A DNA stretch of 64,000 bases, taken from NCBI GenBank assembly GCA_017617615.1, contig JAFZVV010000009.1:124001-188000 (forward strand). The letters run 5' to 3'. Both the position numbers and the translations under genes were made by a program. Source of the stretch: Prevotella sp. (GTDB lineage: Bacteria > Bacteroidota > Bacteroidia > Bacteroidales > Bacteroidaceae). Below are positions 1 to 8,233 of this stretch, piece by piece (the stretch's first letter is position 1; each line of letters opens with the position of its first letter). A model generated the notes under the pieces. It saw only the letters and a list, made by a program, of their open reading frames with translations. It was not told the DNA's origin and did not search any database.

Positions 1-117
1 CAGTGCCGTTCCCAGCACCGAGGCGGTGTCGGACCCACAGCTGAGTGCAACAGCCGCGCCACATCCGATAAAAGTGAGCACAAACGTACCTATCAATTCT
101 GCTAAATACTTTTTCAT
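1..117 (-). CDS. Aquaporin/MIP-family channel, N-terminal fragment (runs off window)
   Basis: Only the first 39 codons are in the window. They encode MKKYLAELIGTFVLTFIGCG followed by a small-residue hydrophobic stretch, which matches the first transmembrane helix of MIP-family channels (AqpZ/GlpF type: A-E-x-x-G-T-F-x-L-x-F-x-G-x-G). These are inner-membrane water or glycerol channels. The asparagine NPA loops that separate aquaporins from glyceroporins lie outside the window. The ATG follows a Bacteroidetes-type promoter and a 20-bp palindrome. Family assignment rests on one helix, so the subfamily is open. Confidence 0.75.
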   Translation of the reverse strand, partial: MKKYLAELIGTFVLTFIGCGAAVALSCGSDTASVLGTAL

Positions 118-181
118 AAGCTCATATTTTGTTATTATTTCTTTCCGTAAGTCTATTTCGCGATTTCATGCAACAGGATTT

Positions 182-201
182 CGTCATATAATTATATGAC
201 G
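182..201. promoter_or_regulatory. Perfect 20-bp palindrome over the predicted aquaporin transcription start
   Basis: CGTCATATAATTATATGACG is a perfect palindrome. It directly abuts the -7 box of the minus-strand promoter, so the predicted start of transcription falls inside it. That is the usual position of a repressor operator bound by a dimer. The binding factor cannot be named from sequence. Confidence 0.5.
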
Positions 202-233
202 CAAAAATAATAAAAAAATTTAATTCTTACAAC
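202..233 (-). promoter_or_regulatory. Predicted promoter of the aquaporin gene
   Basis: Read on the minus strand: GTTG, a 20-base spacer, then TATTTTTG. This fits the Bacteroidetes sigma-factor consensus TTTG-N19-21-TAnnTTTG with one mismatch in the -33 element. It lies about 85 bases upstream of the ATG. Confidence 0.5.
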
Positions 234-266
234 ATTTTTTTAAGAAAATTAAGGCATAAAATCATC

Positions 267-290
267 GCATATAACTACACGGTTATATGC
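267..290. other. Inverted repeat in the aquaporin/protease intergenic region
   Basis: GCATATAAC and GTTATATGC form a 9-bp inverted repeat with a 6-base loop, 67 bases past the stop of the C10 protease. There is no strong T-run on either side, so it is either a weak terminator or a protein site. Nothing else is visible between 234 and 356. Confidence 0.3.
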
Positions 291-356
291 TGCCCTCGCA
301 CGTCCTAGTGGATTTACCAAATGACAAATCCCGGCAAACGATACGGCCGTTGACTC

Positions 357-3300
357 TTACTTGTTGAGAATGGTGGAAATGATGGCCGATACGTCGGACA
401 TGTTGATGAACTCATCACCATTCATGTTGGCCCTTTCGAAAGAGAAACTTTCTGATTGGACTCCAAGCATATAGTTGATGATGAGGGTGACATCGGTGAT
501 ATTGATGAATCCGTCGCCATTGACATCACCCATCAAGATGGGTTGAGGTGCAAACTGCGGATTGATTACACTATCGGCATCTATCGTCAGGGTATTGCCA
601 GATTGCTCTGCCATGGTGGTGACAAACGCCCTGAAAGCATCGACGGCAAACGTCGCAGAGGCCTCGGTGGCATCGTCTGTAGCATTGTCTTTCCGCACCC
701 AATGGTTGTCGCTAAGCACATAGCCGTCTTCTACCTGCTCCTGCATGTTGGTGCCTACCAAGGCAAAATCGCCTATGGCGCGTGAGGGATGTAGATTGGT
801 AGGTAACACGGTTGTCTTTTCTGCGGTAAAGAACATGACAGTCTTTCCTGCCAAGCGGTTGTCGCATGCCATCATGCAAGGCACGTTGGCCTTCACGCCT
901 TCAGCATAGGCTGTCGCGACGGTGTCGTTCTTCACCCCCATGAAGTCGAACAGCCAGAAATCGCCCTCTTCGCTTTCAGCGTCGGCATACCATGAAAGCA
1001 GGCTTCCGTCGACACTCACATAGTCGGGTGTGAACGGCAAAGCCAGTGTGCTCCACTCGAAATTCAATGTGTCGGCGATTTCCCGTTCATAAGACACGCC
1101 TCCCGAGAAAGTCATCTCGATGGGGAAGAAGTAGTCGTACCCGTCGACCATCGTCAGTTTCCCGCCCTTGTTTGACGCATTGACGTAGTTGGAATTGGCA
1201 AGCTTGCTCGGTATCCTCTTGTCGAGCATATAGATGGTGTTGGGGTTGCTGTTGGGTATCACATTAGAGGTGTATGCATTGCGCAGGTTGATGGCAACGG
1301 CCTCCTCCGGCACATGGAACACCGCTTCTGCCAGTTTCGTGCGCAGCAGACCATCCTTTGTCCAATAGATGGCACCCTCGGCCACGTGTTTCATCCCCGT
1401 AGAGTCGTTCACCCATGTATTCAGGCTCTTCTGGTGCGATGCCATCAGGAAATAGTCTAAGCTAAAGTCGCTGAAGGGCACATCGTATTCCCTGACGAGG
1501 GATTCGCCTGGCTGCAGTTCTATGAGTTCACGCACGGCTTCCGTCACCTGTTCGTTGTTGTCGACGGTAGAGACCGTAAGGTAGTTCTTGTATTTTTTCT
1601 CGCCGGTATTGGTGACACGTACTCTGCACATGGCCCTGTCGCCGATGATGGTGGTGCCATCGTCGCTGAGGTTGAGTATCTCGATGTCTTTCTCGAGCGT
1701 GCTGTTCTCTTCCCAGAGGTTGGTGTAGAAATACTGAGTATCATACTCATCCACAGAGAGATAGTACTCATCGGCATAGGGGTCGAATTTTTTGTTTTTG
1801 TCCACGAAAATGGTGAAATCGCGACTGGTGCCCGATTCGAACGAGATATTGTCGTAAGTCACCATTGTGATTTGCTGTGTCGTGGAAAGCCGTTTCCTGA
1901 GATATATCGGCCCATAGAAATCTTCGTCGTTGTTCACGAAACTGATGTTGAGGTGCTCGTTATCCATCTCAATCCCTTTCACCTCGAAATGGGCCTTTGG
2001 CACCGCAGTGAGTGTCATTTCCTTCGTGGTAATCACGACATCGATATAGTTCCGGTCTGTCCCACCCATGGCTTGCCAGTCGGCATTCGCACTGGGTTGA
2101 TAGGCCGCCTTGATGGTATAGTGCCCCGTGAGTCCTGCCCCGAAAGCCAAGTCGGCCGACTCCATGGTTTTCGTTGCTCCTGCCGACAATTTGGTCGTGA
2201 AAGCCGAAAGCACCTTGACTATTTTCCCACTCTCGTTGAATAGCGCCATGCCATAGGTGGGATTCTTGCTGACAGAGGTGGAATTGATGAATATCTGCTT
2301 GATGGTAATTCCCTGGAAATCTTTATTCTTGGCCGTGCGGGTGTAGTCGGATCCATCCTTCAGGCTTGGCCGGCTATAGGCACAATAGGTTTCGGCAGGT
2401 GCCACAAAGTCATCTCTCCCCTCGGGCTTGATGCCGATGAGTGCCGACTGGTTGATGCTCAGTTGGTAGTTCCTGATATTCTCGTCGAGTCCCTCGCCCT
2501 CGGCACATGCCACTGAAATGCGATAGTAGCCATTGCCAGCACCCAGCCATCCCCAGTTGATGTGGTAGAGTCCGTTGCCGTCGTAGCCATCGCAGATGAA
2601 TGTATGCCCTTGTGTGAGGTTCGTATATGCGGTATAGATGACCGGCCTGCCATTGAGGAGTTCGCGCACGAGGAGGCTATCCCACTGTGCTTCGTCGTAA
2701 GACCTACGGTAGACGTAGTGTATGGTCTTGGGGTAATTGAAGTATTTGGGCAGCCGTTGGGGGATGATGCTGGTGTATGCCCCGCTTCCTGTTGCCACAT
2801 AATCCATGTCGGTAGACTGTCCGCAATAGAGCATGAGTTTGGCCACCTCGTTGATGCTCTCCTGTGGCGACTCCGTCGTGAGTACGTCGGGCATCTTGTC
2901 CCAGTCGAAAGTAGTTGCAGGCAACTCAGGCATGTCGATGCCCAGCGTGGTGGTGGTGTAGGTGGGAATGGCATCTATGCTTTCCGTGGGGAACCGGTGG
3001 TAACGCATCACCTGTGCCATGGCTACCGCCGTGCATCCTGTGGGACATCTGGAGGCATTGACCTGCGGGCACTGGCTGTTGAAGGGTTCTTTCTGTCCCC
3101 ATAGCGATGTAATCAAGGGTTCCACCACCTCTGTGGGATGCTTGGCCTTTGCCGGACGCATCACCCCATCGTTGATGGCCTGCATGCTCTGGCTGTATTG
3201 TTCGAGCCACACCTTCATGTTCTCTGGCATGTTGTCGTAGTCGAACTCTCCCTGGTCGGAGTATCCCAGAATCTCTTCTGTCTGGTCGTTTCCGGAGATG

Positions 3301-3518
3301 ATGACAAATCCCTTTTTCGCCGGCATATTGAAAGCGAACCATCCTGCCACACCATCGTTTAGCCCTACATGTGCCAGTTTCATCTGTCCTGACGTGAGAC
3401 GCAAGTGTTGCCCCGCAAAGTCTTGTGCTTTGCGAAGAGCCTGGAGCTGTGTGACGGGGTTGGCCATAGCGAACAAACTTGCCCATATCGCGATGGCCAC
3501 GCAACATATTCTATTCAT
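357..3518 (-). CDS. Secreted C10-family (streptopain-type) cysteine protease with C-terminal dockerin-like module
   Basis: 1053 aa from the ATG at 3518; an upstream in-frame start would put extra residues before the signal peptide, so I chose MNRICC. Residues 1-19 form a signal peptide. Residues about 20-125 resemble the Spi inhibitory propeptide. The catalytic domain follows: G-C-T-A-V-A-M-A-Q with Cys162, and G-H-T-F with His305 followed by H-I-N-W-G-W. A long middle region (about 380-930) is poorly classified. The last 60 residues carry two dockerin-type calcium loops (DVNGDGFINITD and a second NMNGDEFINMSD). The family includes Prevotella interpain and streptococcal SpeB, which cleave host proteins. 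Export is expected; the specific substrate is unknown. Confidence 0.88.
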   Translation of the reverse strand: MNRICCVAIAIWASLFAMANPVTQLQALRKAQDFAGQHLRLTSGQMKLAHVGLNDGVAGWFAFNMPAKKGFVIISGNDQTEEILGYSDQGEFDYDNMPENMKVWLEQYSQSMQAINDGVMRPAKAKHPTEVVEPLITSLWGQKEPFNSQCPQVNASRCPTGCTAVAMAQVMRYHRFPTESIDAIPTYTTTTLGIDMPELPATTFDWDKMPDVLTTESPQESINEVAKLMLYCGQSTDMDYVATGSGAYTSIIPQRLPKYFNYPKTIHYVYRRSYDEAQWDSLLVRELLNGRPVIYTAYTNLTQGHTFICDGYDGNGLYHINWGWLGAGNGYYRISVACAEGEGLDENIRNYQLSINQSALIGIKPEGRDDFVAPAETYCAYSRPSLKDGSDYTRTAKNKDFQGITIKQIFINSTSVSKNPTYGMALFNESGKIVKVLSAFTTKLSAGATKTMESADLAFGAGLTGHYTIKAAYQPSANADWQAMGGTDRNYIDVVITTKEMTLTAVPKAHFEVKGIEMDNEHLNISFVNNDEDFYGPIYLRKRLSTTQQITMVTYDNISFESGTSRDFTIFVDKNKKFDPYADEYYLSVDEYDTQYFYTNLWEENSTLEKDIEILNLSDDGTTIIGDRAMCRVRVTNTGEKKYKNYLTVSTVDNNEQVTEAVRELIELQPGESLVREYDVPFSDFSLDYFLMASHQKSLNTWVNDSTGMKHVAEGAIYWTKDGLLRTKLAEAVFHVPEEAVAINLRNAYTSNVIPNSNPNTIYMLDKRIPSKLANSNYVNASNKGGKLTMVDGYDYFFPIEMTFSGGVSYEREIADTLNFEWSTLALPFTPDYVSVDGSLLSWYADAESEEGDFWLFDFMGVKNDTVATAYAEGVKANVPCMMACDNRLAGKTVMFFTAEKTTVLPTNLHPSRAIGDFALVGTNMQEQVEDGYVLSDNHWVRKDNATDDATEASATFAVDAFRAFVTTMAEQSGNTLTIDADSVINPQFAPQPILMGDVNGDGFINITDVTLIINYMLGVQSESFSFERANMNGDEFINMSDVSAIISTILNK

Positions 3519-3545
3519 TCCAAATGATATCAGGACATTCGGATG

Positions 3546-3553
3546 CAAAATTA
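3546..3553 (-). promoter_or_regulatory. Predicted -7 box for the C10 protease gene
   Basis: Minus-strand TAATTTTG matches TAnnTTTG about 28 bases before the start codon. The -33 position carries TTTC rather than TTTG, so support is partial. Confidence 0.35.
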
Positions 3554-3698
3554 ACAAAAATATTGTAAAACAAGAAATTATCGGCTTTATTTCAACGAAT
3601 AGCTTGCGCTTAACTATTCACTCAAGACATTTGTTTTCATGACAGGAATCCGAACGACCCAACTGCGACAAGAAAGTGAAGGCAAAAAGTGAAGGCAC

Positions 3699-3760
3699 AA
3701 AAAAAGGAGTACCGCCGTACTCCAACCTTTGTTAACCTTAAATCTAATACTATGAAAAAC
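3699..3760 (-). ncRNA. Candidate small RNA, about 62 nt, copy 1
   Basis: Predicted from its own promoter (3767-3798) and a canonical terminator: GGAGTAC, a 4-base loop, GTACTCC, then seven Ts on the minus strand (hairpin 3706-3723). The transcribed part is 100% identical to that of the second copy, unlike the spacers around it. Its 5' half contains AAGGTTAACAAAGG. I do not recognise an Rfam family. The 5' end is an estimate from promoter spacing. Confidence 0.55.
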
Positions 3761-3766
3761 ACGATG

Positions 3767-3798
3767 CAAAGTTAATCACCCACATCGTGTTTTCCAAA
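3767..3798 (-). promoter_or_regulatory. Predicted promoter of candidate sRNA copy 1
   Basis: TTTG, exactly 20 bases, then TAACTTTG on the minus strand: a full match to the Bacteroidetes consensus. The spacer also lies inside an imperfect hairpin (AAAACACGATG/CATCGTGTTTT) that could act as an extra terminator for the DUF58 operon. Confidence 0.6.
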
Positions 3799-3834
3799 TT
3801 TTCCTTTAGAAAAAGTGTATGAAATACAATTTTC

Positions 3835-3848
3835 TTGATTTAAATCAA
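3835..3848. promoter_or_regulatory. FNR/CRP-type palindromic box upstream of sRNA copy 1
   Basis: TTGATTTAAATCAA is a perfect palindrome that fits the FNR-class site TTGAT-N4-ATCAA. Its centre is about 80 bp upstream of the predicted RNA start, a distance used by class I CRP/FNR activators. It is identical in the second copy. Confidence 0.5.
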
Positions 3849-3869
3849 TTATTGTTGTCTTTCGGACAC

Positions 3870-5183
3870 TTATACAAGCAAGTGCCTCGACTTCATCTCC
3901 ACATACTTGTTCACCACATCAGCAGAGAGCGTTTTCGGATTGGTGAGCAAGCTGTAGATACCGTTCTGTCTCAGTGTGCTTTGTATGAGGCGCCGTTCAT
4001 AGATGAGTTTCTCGGCGATGACATGCTGGTAATAGTCTTCCTCGGTGCGTTTGGGCGAGTCGACGAAATCGGAAAGTTCCACATCGTTGAAGAACACCAC
4101 GAGCAGTCGGTGGCGCCGGTTGAGCAGTTGCAAGAATTCGAGTTGGCGCTGCAACGACCCATAGTCGGTGAAATTGGTGAAGAGCACCATGAAACTCCGC
4201 CGCGCCACCAGGTTGTTGAGGTTAGGGCAGAGCATGGAATAGTCGGTCTCGCCGAAAGTAGTCTGCTGGGCATAGAGCGCCTCGAGAATGCGTTGCATCT
4301 GGAGTTTCTGTCTTCCTGCCGGCACGAATGTCCCCATCTCTTCGGCGAAGGTTACCAGTCCGGCCTTGTCTTGCTTGTTGATGGCCACAAAAGAGAGTAC
4401 GAGCGACGAGTTGATGGCATAGTCGAGCAATGTCATCCCCTCGAACGACTGCTGCATGAGCCTCCCCTTGTCGACGAGGCAGTAAATCTCCTGCGAGCGC
4501 TCATCTTGGTAGACGTTCACCATGAGGTGGGTGCGCCGTGCCGTCGCCTTCCAGTTGATGGTGCGGTAATCATCGCCCTGCACATAGTCGCGTATCTGTT
4601 CGAAATCAGTATTGTTGCCTGCGCGCCGCACCCTCTTGCTTCCCGACTCTGCGAGCGAGTTCGACGATGCCGCCATGAGATACTGCTTCAGTTTGAGGAA
4701 CGAAGGATATACCTTCACCACTGCAGGCTTGGCGCATACAAAGCGACGCTCCACGAATCCCAGGGGTGTGGAAGCGAACACCATCACCCTGCCAAACTGA
4801 TAGTCACCCCGCACCGTAGGCCGGAGCGTATAGATGGCCGTGGCACTGTCATTCCTGGGCACATGGAGGCGCAGTTGGAAGTCGCGTTTTTGGAACTGCT
4901 CAGGCAGCTCGTCGACAACGGTTGCCGTGAGGGGGAAGGGAGAACGGTTGGTCACCTTCAGCCCCACCTCATTGTCGTCGCCAAGCGAGAACCGCTGACT
5001 ACAACGGCGAGCCGCCCCTACCCCGGCCTTGACGAAGAGGGTCAATGCCTCGGCAGCGACAGCCACCACCGCCACGACGAGCAGGCACTGCCCCACGATG
5101 AAGAGCGGTGCCACCCATACGCCCGCCGCCATGATGATGGCGATGACAGCAATGGTGATATAGAACCTGCGTTTCAGAAACAT
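3870..5183 (-). CDS. DUF58 domain membrane protein, partner of the MoxR ATPase
   Basis: 437 aa. Two N-terminal transmembrane segments (about 8-25 and 28-50) are followed by a beta-rich region and the DUF58 core with its R-x-A-G-x-x-T-D-F-x-x-I-R-x-Y-x-x-G-D-x-x-R-x-I-N-W signature at residues 186-211. DUF58 proteins are vWA-like and are almost always encoded next to a MoxR AAA+ ATPase, as here (8 bases after the moxR stop). They are thought to assist assembly or stress handling of envelope or metal-centre proteins, but a biochemical role is not settled. It is last in the six-gene operon; the sRNA-like cassette follows. Confidence 0.88.
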   Translation of the reverse strand: MFLKRRFYITIAVIAIIMAAGVWVAPLFIVGQCLLVVAVVAVAAEALTLFVKAGVGAARRCSQRFSLGDDNEVGLKVTNRSPFPLTATVVDELPEQFQKRDFQLRLHVPRNDSATAIYTLRPTVRGDYQFGRVMVFASTPLGFVERRFVCAKPAVVKVYPSFLKLKQYLMAASSNSLAESGSKRVRRAGNNTDFEQIRDYVQGDDYRTINWKATARRTHLMVNVYQDERSQEIYCLVDKGRLMQQSFEGMTLLDYAINSSLVLSFVAINKQDKAGLVTFAEEMGTFVPAGRQKLQMQRILEALYAQQTTFGETDYSMLCPNLNNLVARRSFMVLFTNFTDYGSLQRQLEFLQLLNRRHRLLVVFFNDVELSDFVDSPKRTEEDYYQHVIAEKLIYERRLIQSTLRQNGIYSLLTNPKTLSADVVNKYVEMKSRHLLV

Positions 5184-5191
5184 GCAAGCGC

Positions 5192-6166
5192 TTATTTAGG
5201 AACTTCCACTTGTTCGAGGAGGGTGGCAATGAGCCTTGCCGTGTCGTAGCCCTCCATCTCGGCCTCTGCGGTGAGGACGAGGCGGTGACGAAGCACCGAT
5301 GGCGCCACGAACTTGATATCGTCGGGGGTGACGAAATCGCGTCCCTGCAGGAGCGCATAGGCCTTCGATGCCCTCAGCAGCGCCACTGCCGCTCTCGGCG
5401 ACGCCCCCAGATACACCGCCTTGGAGTTGCGGGTGAGCTGCACCACGTCGATGATATACCTGAGCAGGCTCTCTTCGACCACCACCTTGTTGATGAGCTG
5501 GCGGAACTCCAGCAGTTCTTCCTTCGAGAGGATTGGGGAGATGCCCTCGAGTTTGGGCAGCCGGGCGTTCTCGTGATGGCGTTTCAGGATGACCACCTCG
5601 AGTTCGGCGGGCGGGTAGATCATGACCACCTTCATGAGGAAACGGTCGAGCTGTGCCTCGGGCAACTTATAGGTGCCCTCCTGCTCCACGGGGTTCTGTG
5701 TGGCCACCACGGTGAACAGGTCGCCCATGGGATAAGTGGTGCCGTCGATGGTAGCCTGCCGTTCTTCCATCACTTCGAAGAGTGCTGCCTGTGTCTTTGC
5801 CGGCGCGCGGTTGATTTCGTCGACGAGTACGAGGTCGGCGAAGACCGGTCCTTTGTGGAAATCGAACTCCGAGTTTTTCACATTGAAGACGGTGGTACCC
5901 AGCACGTCGCTGGGCATGAGGTCGGGAGTGAACTGCAGTCGGCTGAAGCGGGCATCGATGAGCCGTGCGAGGATTTTGGCGAGCAGTGTCTTGGCCACCC
6001 CCGGCACTCCTTCGAGCAGCACATGTCCGTCGGCGAGCACAGCGGTGAGCAACAGGTCTACCGCATTGGTCTGCCCTACCACCACGGTGCCTATCTGCTG
6101 GCGGACAAGCATGATTTTCTGGTGAAATGCCGTGAGGTCTAACCGTTGTTGGGTATTTTCTTCCAT
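5192..6166 (-). CDS. MoxR-family AAA+ ATPase
   Basis: 324 aa. Walker A GVPGVAKT is at residues 53-60, Walker B L-V-L-V-D-E-I-N-R-A follows, and N-P-V-E-Q-E-G-T-Y is the typical MoxR sensor region. The length and the pairing with DUF58 fit the MoxR proper group. These ATPases act as chaperones that remodel or activate partner proteins, with the DUF58/vWA protein as adaptor. It lies between the DUF4350 and DUF58 genes with gaps of 11 and 8 bases, so it is surely co-transcribed. Confidence 0.93.
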   Translation of the reverse strand: MEENTQQRLDLTAFHQKIMLVRQQIGTVVVGQTNAVDLLLTAVLADGHVLLEGVPGVAKTLLAKILARLIDARFSRLQFTPDLMPSDVLGTTVFNVKNSEFDFHKGPVFADLVLVDEINRAPAKTQAALFEVMEERQATIDGTTYPMGDLFTVVATQNPVEQEGTYKLPEAQLDRFLMKVVMIYPPAELEVVILKRHHENARLPKLEGISPILSKEELLEFRQLINKVVVEESLLRYIIDVVQLTRNSKAVYLGASPRAAVALLRASKAYALLQGRDFVTPDDIKFVAPSVLRHRLVLTAEAEMEGYDTARLIATLLEQVEVPK

Positions 6167-6177
6167 AATCTGGTATG

Positions 6178-7566
6178 TTACAAGTGTTTTGAAATGTTTT
6201 CTATCCGGTTGATATAATCCTTAAGGGTTTCGCCGCTGATGTCGCCTCCGGTGAGCTTGACGATGCCCCTGAGGCTTCTCAGCAATTCGGCCACCTCGCC
6301 CTCGTCGAGCGATGCACGCTGTGCCAGGGTGCGAGCGTTCTGTGTCTCGTTGCGCTCGTCATCGAGGTCCATCATGAGGCGCCGCCGCACATCGTCCTTG
6401 AAGTAGGTGTACTTTTTCCGCAACAGGTCGATGTTGTCGTGCCGGCGGAAGTAGATGGTGCCCAACAGGCGCACAAACTCCAGATTGCGGTTGATGAGCG
6501 GCGGGCGTACGGGGATGACCCGCTGGCGCCGGCGTGCGGTGAAGAGCATGAAGAGGATGGCGGCAGCCAGGAGCGTGAAGAGTGCCCAGCGCAGCGGCGG
6601 GCGTGAGAGCATATAGGAAAGGGGCGACATGGTGAAATTGTTGGTATTGCCCGAGAATTGCCTATCTTCCTCCAACAACTTGCAGTCGATTCTATAGGTA
6701 GGATTGTCGGCCAGTTGTTCCAACTGCCGGTTGAGGAACTTGGAGATATGGGGGTCGAGGGCACCATAATTGGTGAAGAGCCTCGGTGTGGACGACACGT
6801 AATGCCAACCCTTCCCCACCTTTCCTGCCAGCGCGATGGGCACGCTCATTCTCCGGGTTTTCTTATAAGTCCTCCACAAGTCGTTCTGGTCGCTCGTAGA
6901 ATCATAAGGATCCATCTCATCCATTTCCGGGTAGTTGGCAGCATCTATGGTTTCTTTTATCGAATTTGCCCTTTCTTCCTCTTCCGACAAGTCGAAATTA
7001 TTCCACAACGACAGAGAGCGCAACCATGCCGTCACCTTGAAGCGGCTATCGTATCCCTGCCTGATCCAGGAAGTATAGAGTCCCTGGTTGATGGTGGTGC
7101 TCACAGGGTTGCTTCCCACCCAATCCAGGGTGTCGGGGGGCAGTTTTCCCTTGAGCGACTCGGCCAACAAGTCGACGTCGGAATAATCGTAACTTGTATA
7201 CACCCCGTACGTCTCTTGCAATCCCGGTATGTTGTAATCGAGCACCCACAGCACCTTGCATCCTGCCTTGACGCAGGAGTCGAGACGTTGGAAGACACCA
7301 GAGTCGTTCGCCCACGTGTGGTTGATGACGAGTAATGACTTCTCACCTGGCACATGCATCAGGCTGTCGAACGACTCTCGCCAATAGGTATAGCCCTTGG
7401 GCATGGTGGCAGAGGCGATGCTGTCGAAAATCTCGCAGTCGAACGGTTCGTCACCGTCGTGCGCATAGCGGGTAGCCCAGTTGAAAGTGCGGTTGGCCTG
7501 CATCCAGAGATACACCGCACCCACCACAAAAATAAGGACGAAGACCGCCAACAAGTTCTTCCTCAT
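6178..7566 (-). CDS. DUF4350-type membrane protein of the MoxR operon
   Basis: 462 aa. One transmembrane helix at residues 5-22 and a second at about 325-345 flank an exported-side domain (DUF4350-like, distantly similar to GATase-like or IFT52-like folds). A cytoplasmic tail rich in charged residues follows. The start overlaps the stop of the DUF4129 gene by four bases (ATGA), which indicates translational coupling. The role is inferred only from the conserved neighbourhood with MoxR, DUF58 and DUF4129. Confidence 0.75.
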   Translation of the reverse strand: MRKNLLAVFVLIFVVGAVYLWMQANRTFNWATRYAHDGDEPFDCEIFDSIASATMPKGYTYWRESFDSLMHVPGEKSLLVINHTWANDSGVFQRLDSCVKAGCKVLWVLDYNIPGLQETYGVYTSYDYSDVDLLAESLKGKLPPDTLDWVGSNPVSTTINQGLYTSWIRQGYDSRFKVTAWLRSLSLWNNFDLSEEEERANSIKETIDAANYPEMDEMDPYDSTSDQNDLWRTYKKTRRMSVPIALAGKVGKGWHYVSSTPRLFTNYGALDPHISKFLNRQLEQLADNPTYRIDCKLLEEDRQFSGNTNNFTMSPLSYMLSRPPLRWALFTLLAAAILFMLFTARRRQRVIPVRPPLINRNLEFVRLLGTIYFRRHDNIDLLRKKYTYFKDDVRRRLMMDLDDERNETQNARTLAQRASLDEGEVAELLRSLRGIVKLTGGDISGETLKDYINRIENISKHL

Positions 7567-8192
7567 GCCTCACCTCCTTTCTGCACCTTAAGGCTGAGCG
7601 ACTCCATCTCGTCGCACAGCTCCTGTGTGGCAGGAAACTTGCCATACCTCACACGGAGGAAATGATGGGTCATCCTGACAAACGAGGGATGGGCGTACTC
7701 CTGTGCATACTGCGACGGAGTCTTGTAGATACGCCAGTCGATACGCCGACTCTCGTCAAGGGTACGCAGGGTGCGCAGATAGACGAGGCGCACCATGGCG
7801 GCATGGTCGAGATGCTGGCGGGCGTCAGCGAGCTCGCTGTCGATATCTACGGCATAGATATCATCGGTGCCTTCCTCCACATCATCGCCGTCGAGTTCGG
7901 GATTACGGTAAAGCAGGCCATTCCTGGCCATCCAGTAGGCGATACATGCCGCGAGCACCACGCCAATGACAATATAGACGAACGTGGGCATCCCTGACAG
8001 GAAATCGGCGATGCTGTCGAAGAAATGGATATTGCTGCTGGTATGCCCATTATCGGGCAGAACCATATCCTCCCATTCATTCGACTCCCTGACGAGGGAG
8101 TCGCCCACGAGCGAACGATTGTAGTCGTGCCCTTGGAACAGCCTCGCGGCGAGCGAGTCGTTTTGCATGATGGAACTGGTATTTACCGGCAT
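7563..8192 (-). CDS. DUF4129-like membrane protein of the MoxR operon
   Basis: About 209 aa from the ATG at 8192; a later start at 8168 (MQNDS) is possible. One transmembrane helix lies near residues 70-92. The C-terminal cytoplasmic part (about residues 130-205) has R-x-x-D-W-R and Y-x-x-P-S-Q-Y-A elements and resembles the DUF4129 tail found beside transglutaminase/MoxR clusters. Function unknown; it probably acts in the same envelope complex as its neighbours. Confidence 0.7.
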   Translation of the reverse strand: MPVNTSSIMQNDSLAARLFQGHDYNRSLVGDSLVRESNEWEDMVLPDNGHTSSNIHFFDSIADFLSGMPTFVYIVIGVVLAACIAYWMARNGLLYRNPELDGDDVEEGTDDIYAVDIDSELADARQHLDHAAMVRLVYLRTLRTLDESRRIDWRIYKTPSQYAQEYAHPSFVRMTHHFLRVRYGKFPATQELCDEMESLSLKVQKGGEA

Positions 8193-8233
8193 GTGCAAGG
8201 ATTATGGTTGTGGACGACGAGCGTCCTTCTTAT

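Larger units (their letters stand above)
3694..3850 (-). repeat. 157-bp duplicated sRNA-like cassette, copy 1
   Basis: This block is repeated at 10992-11148 with the same length and five mismatches (at 3779, 3782, 3805, 3808 and 3821). It contains, in minus-strand order, an FNR-like box, a -33/-7 promoter, a short transcribed region and an intrinsic terminator. All mismatches lie between these elements. It begins 20 bases after the stop of the DUF58 gene. Confidence 0.85.

Noticed and set aside
3752..3775. Seven-codon frame ATG-AAA-AAC-ACG-ATG-CAA-AGT-TAA on the plus strand, identical in both cassette copies
   Set aside because: It is antisense to the promoter of the candidate sRNA, no plus-strand promoter precedes it, and no gene it could lead follows on that strand.
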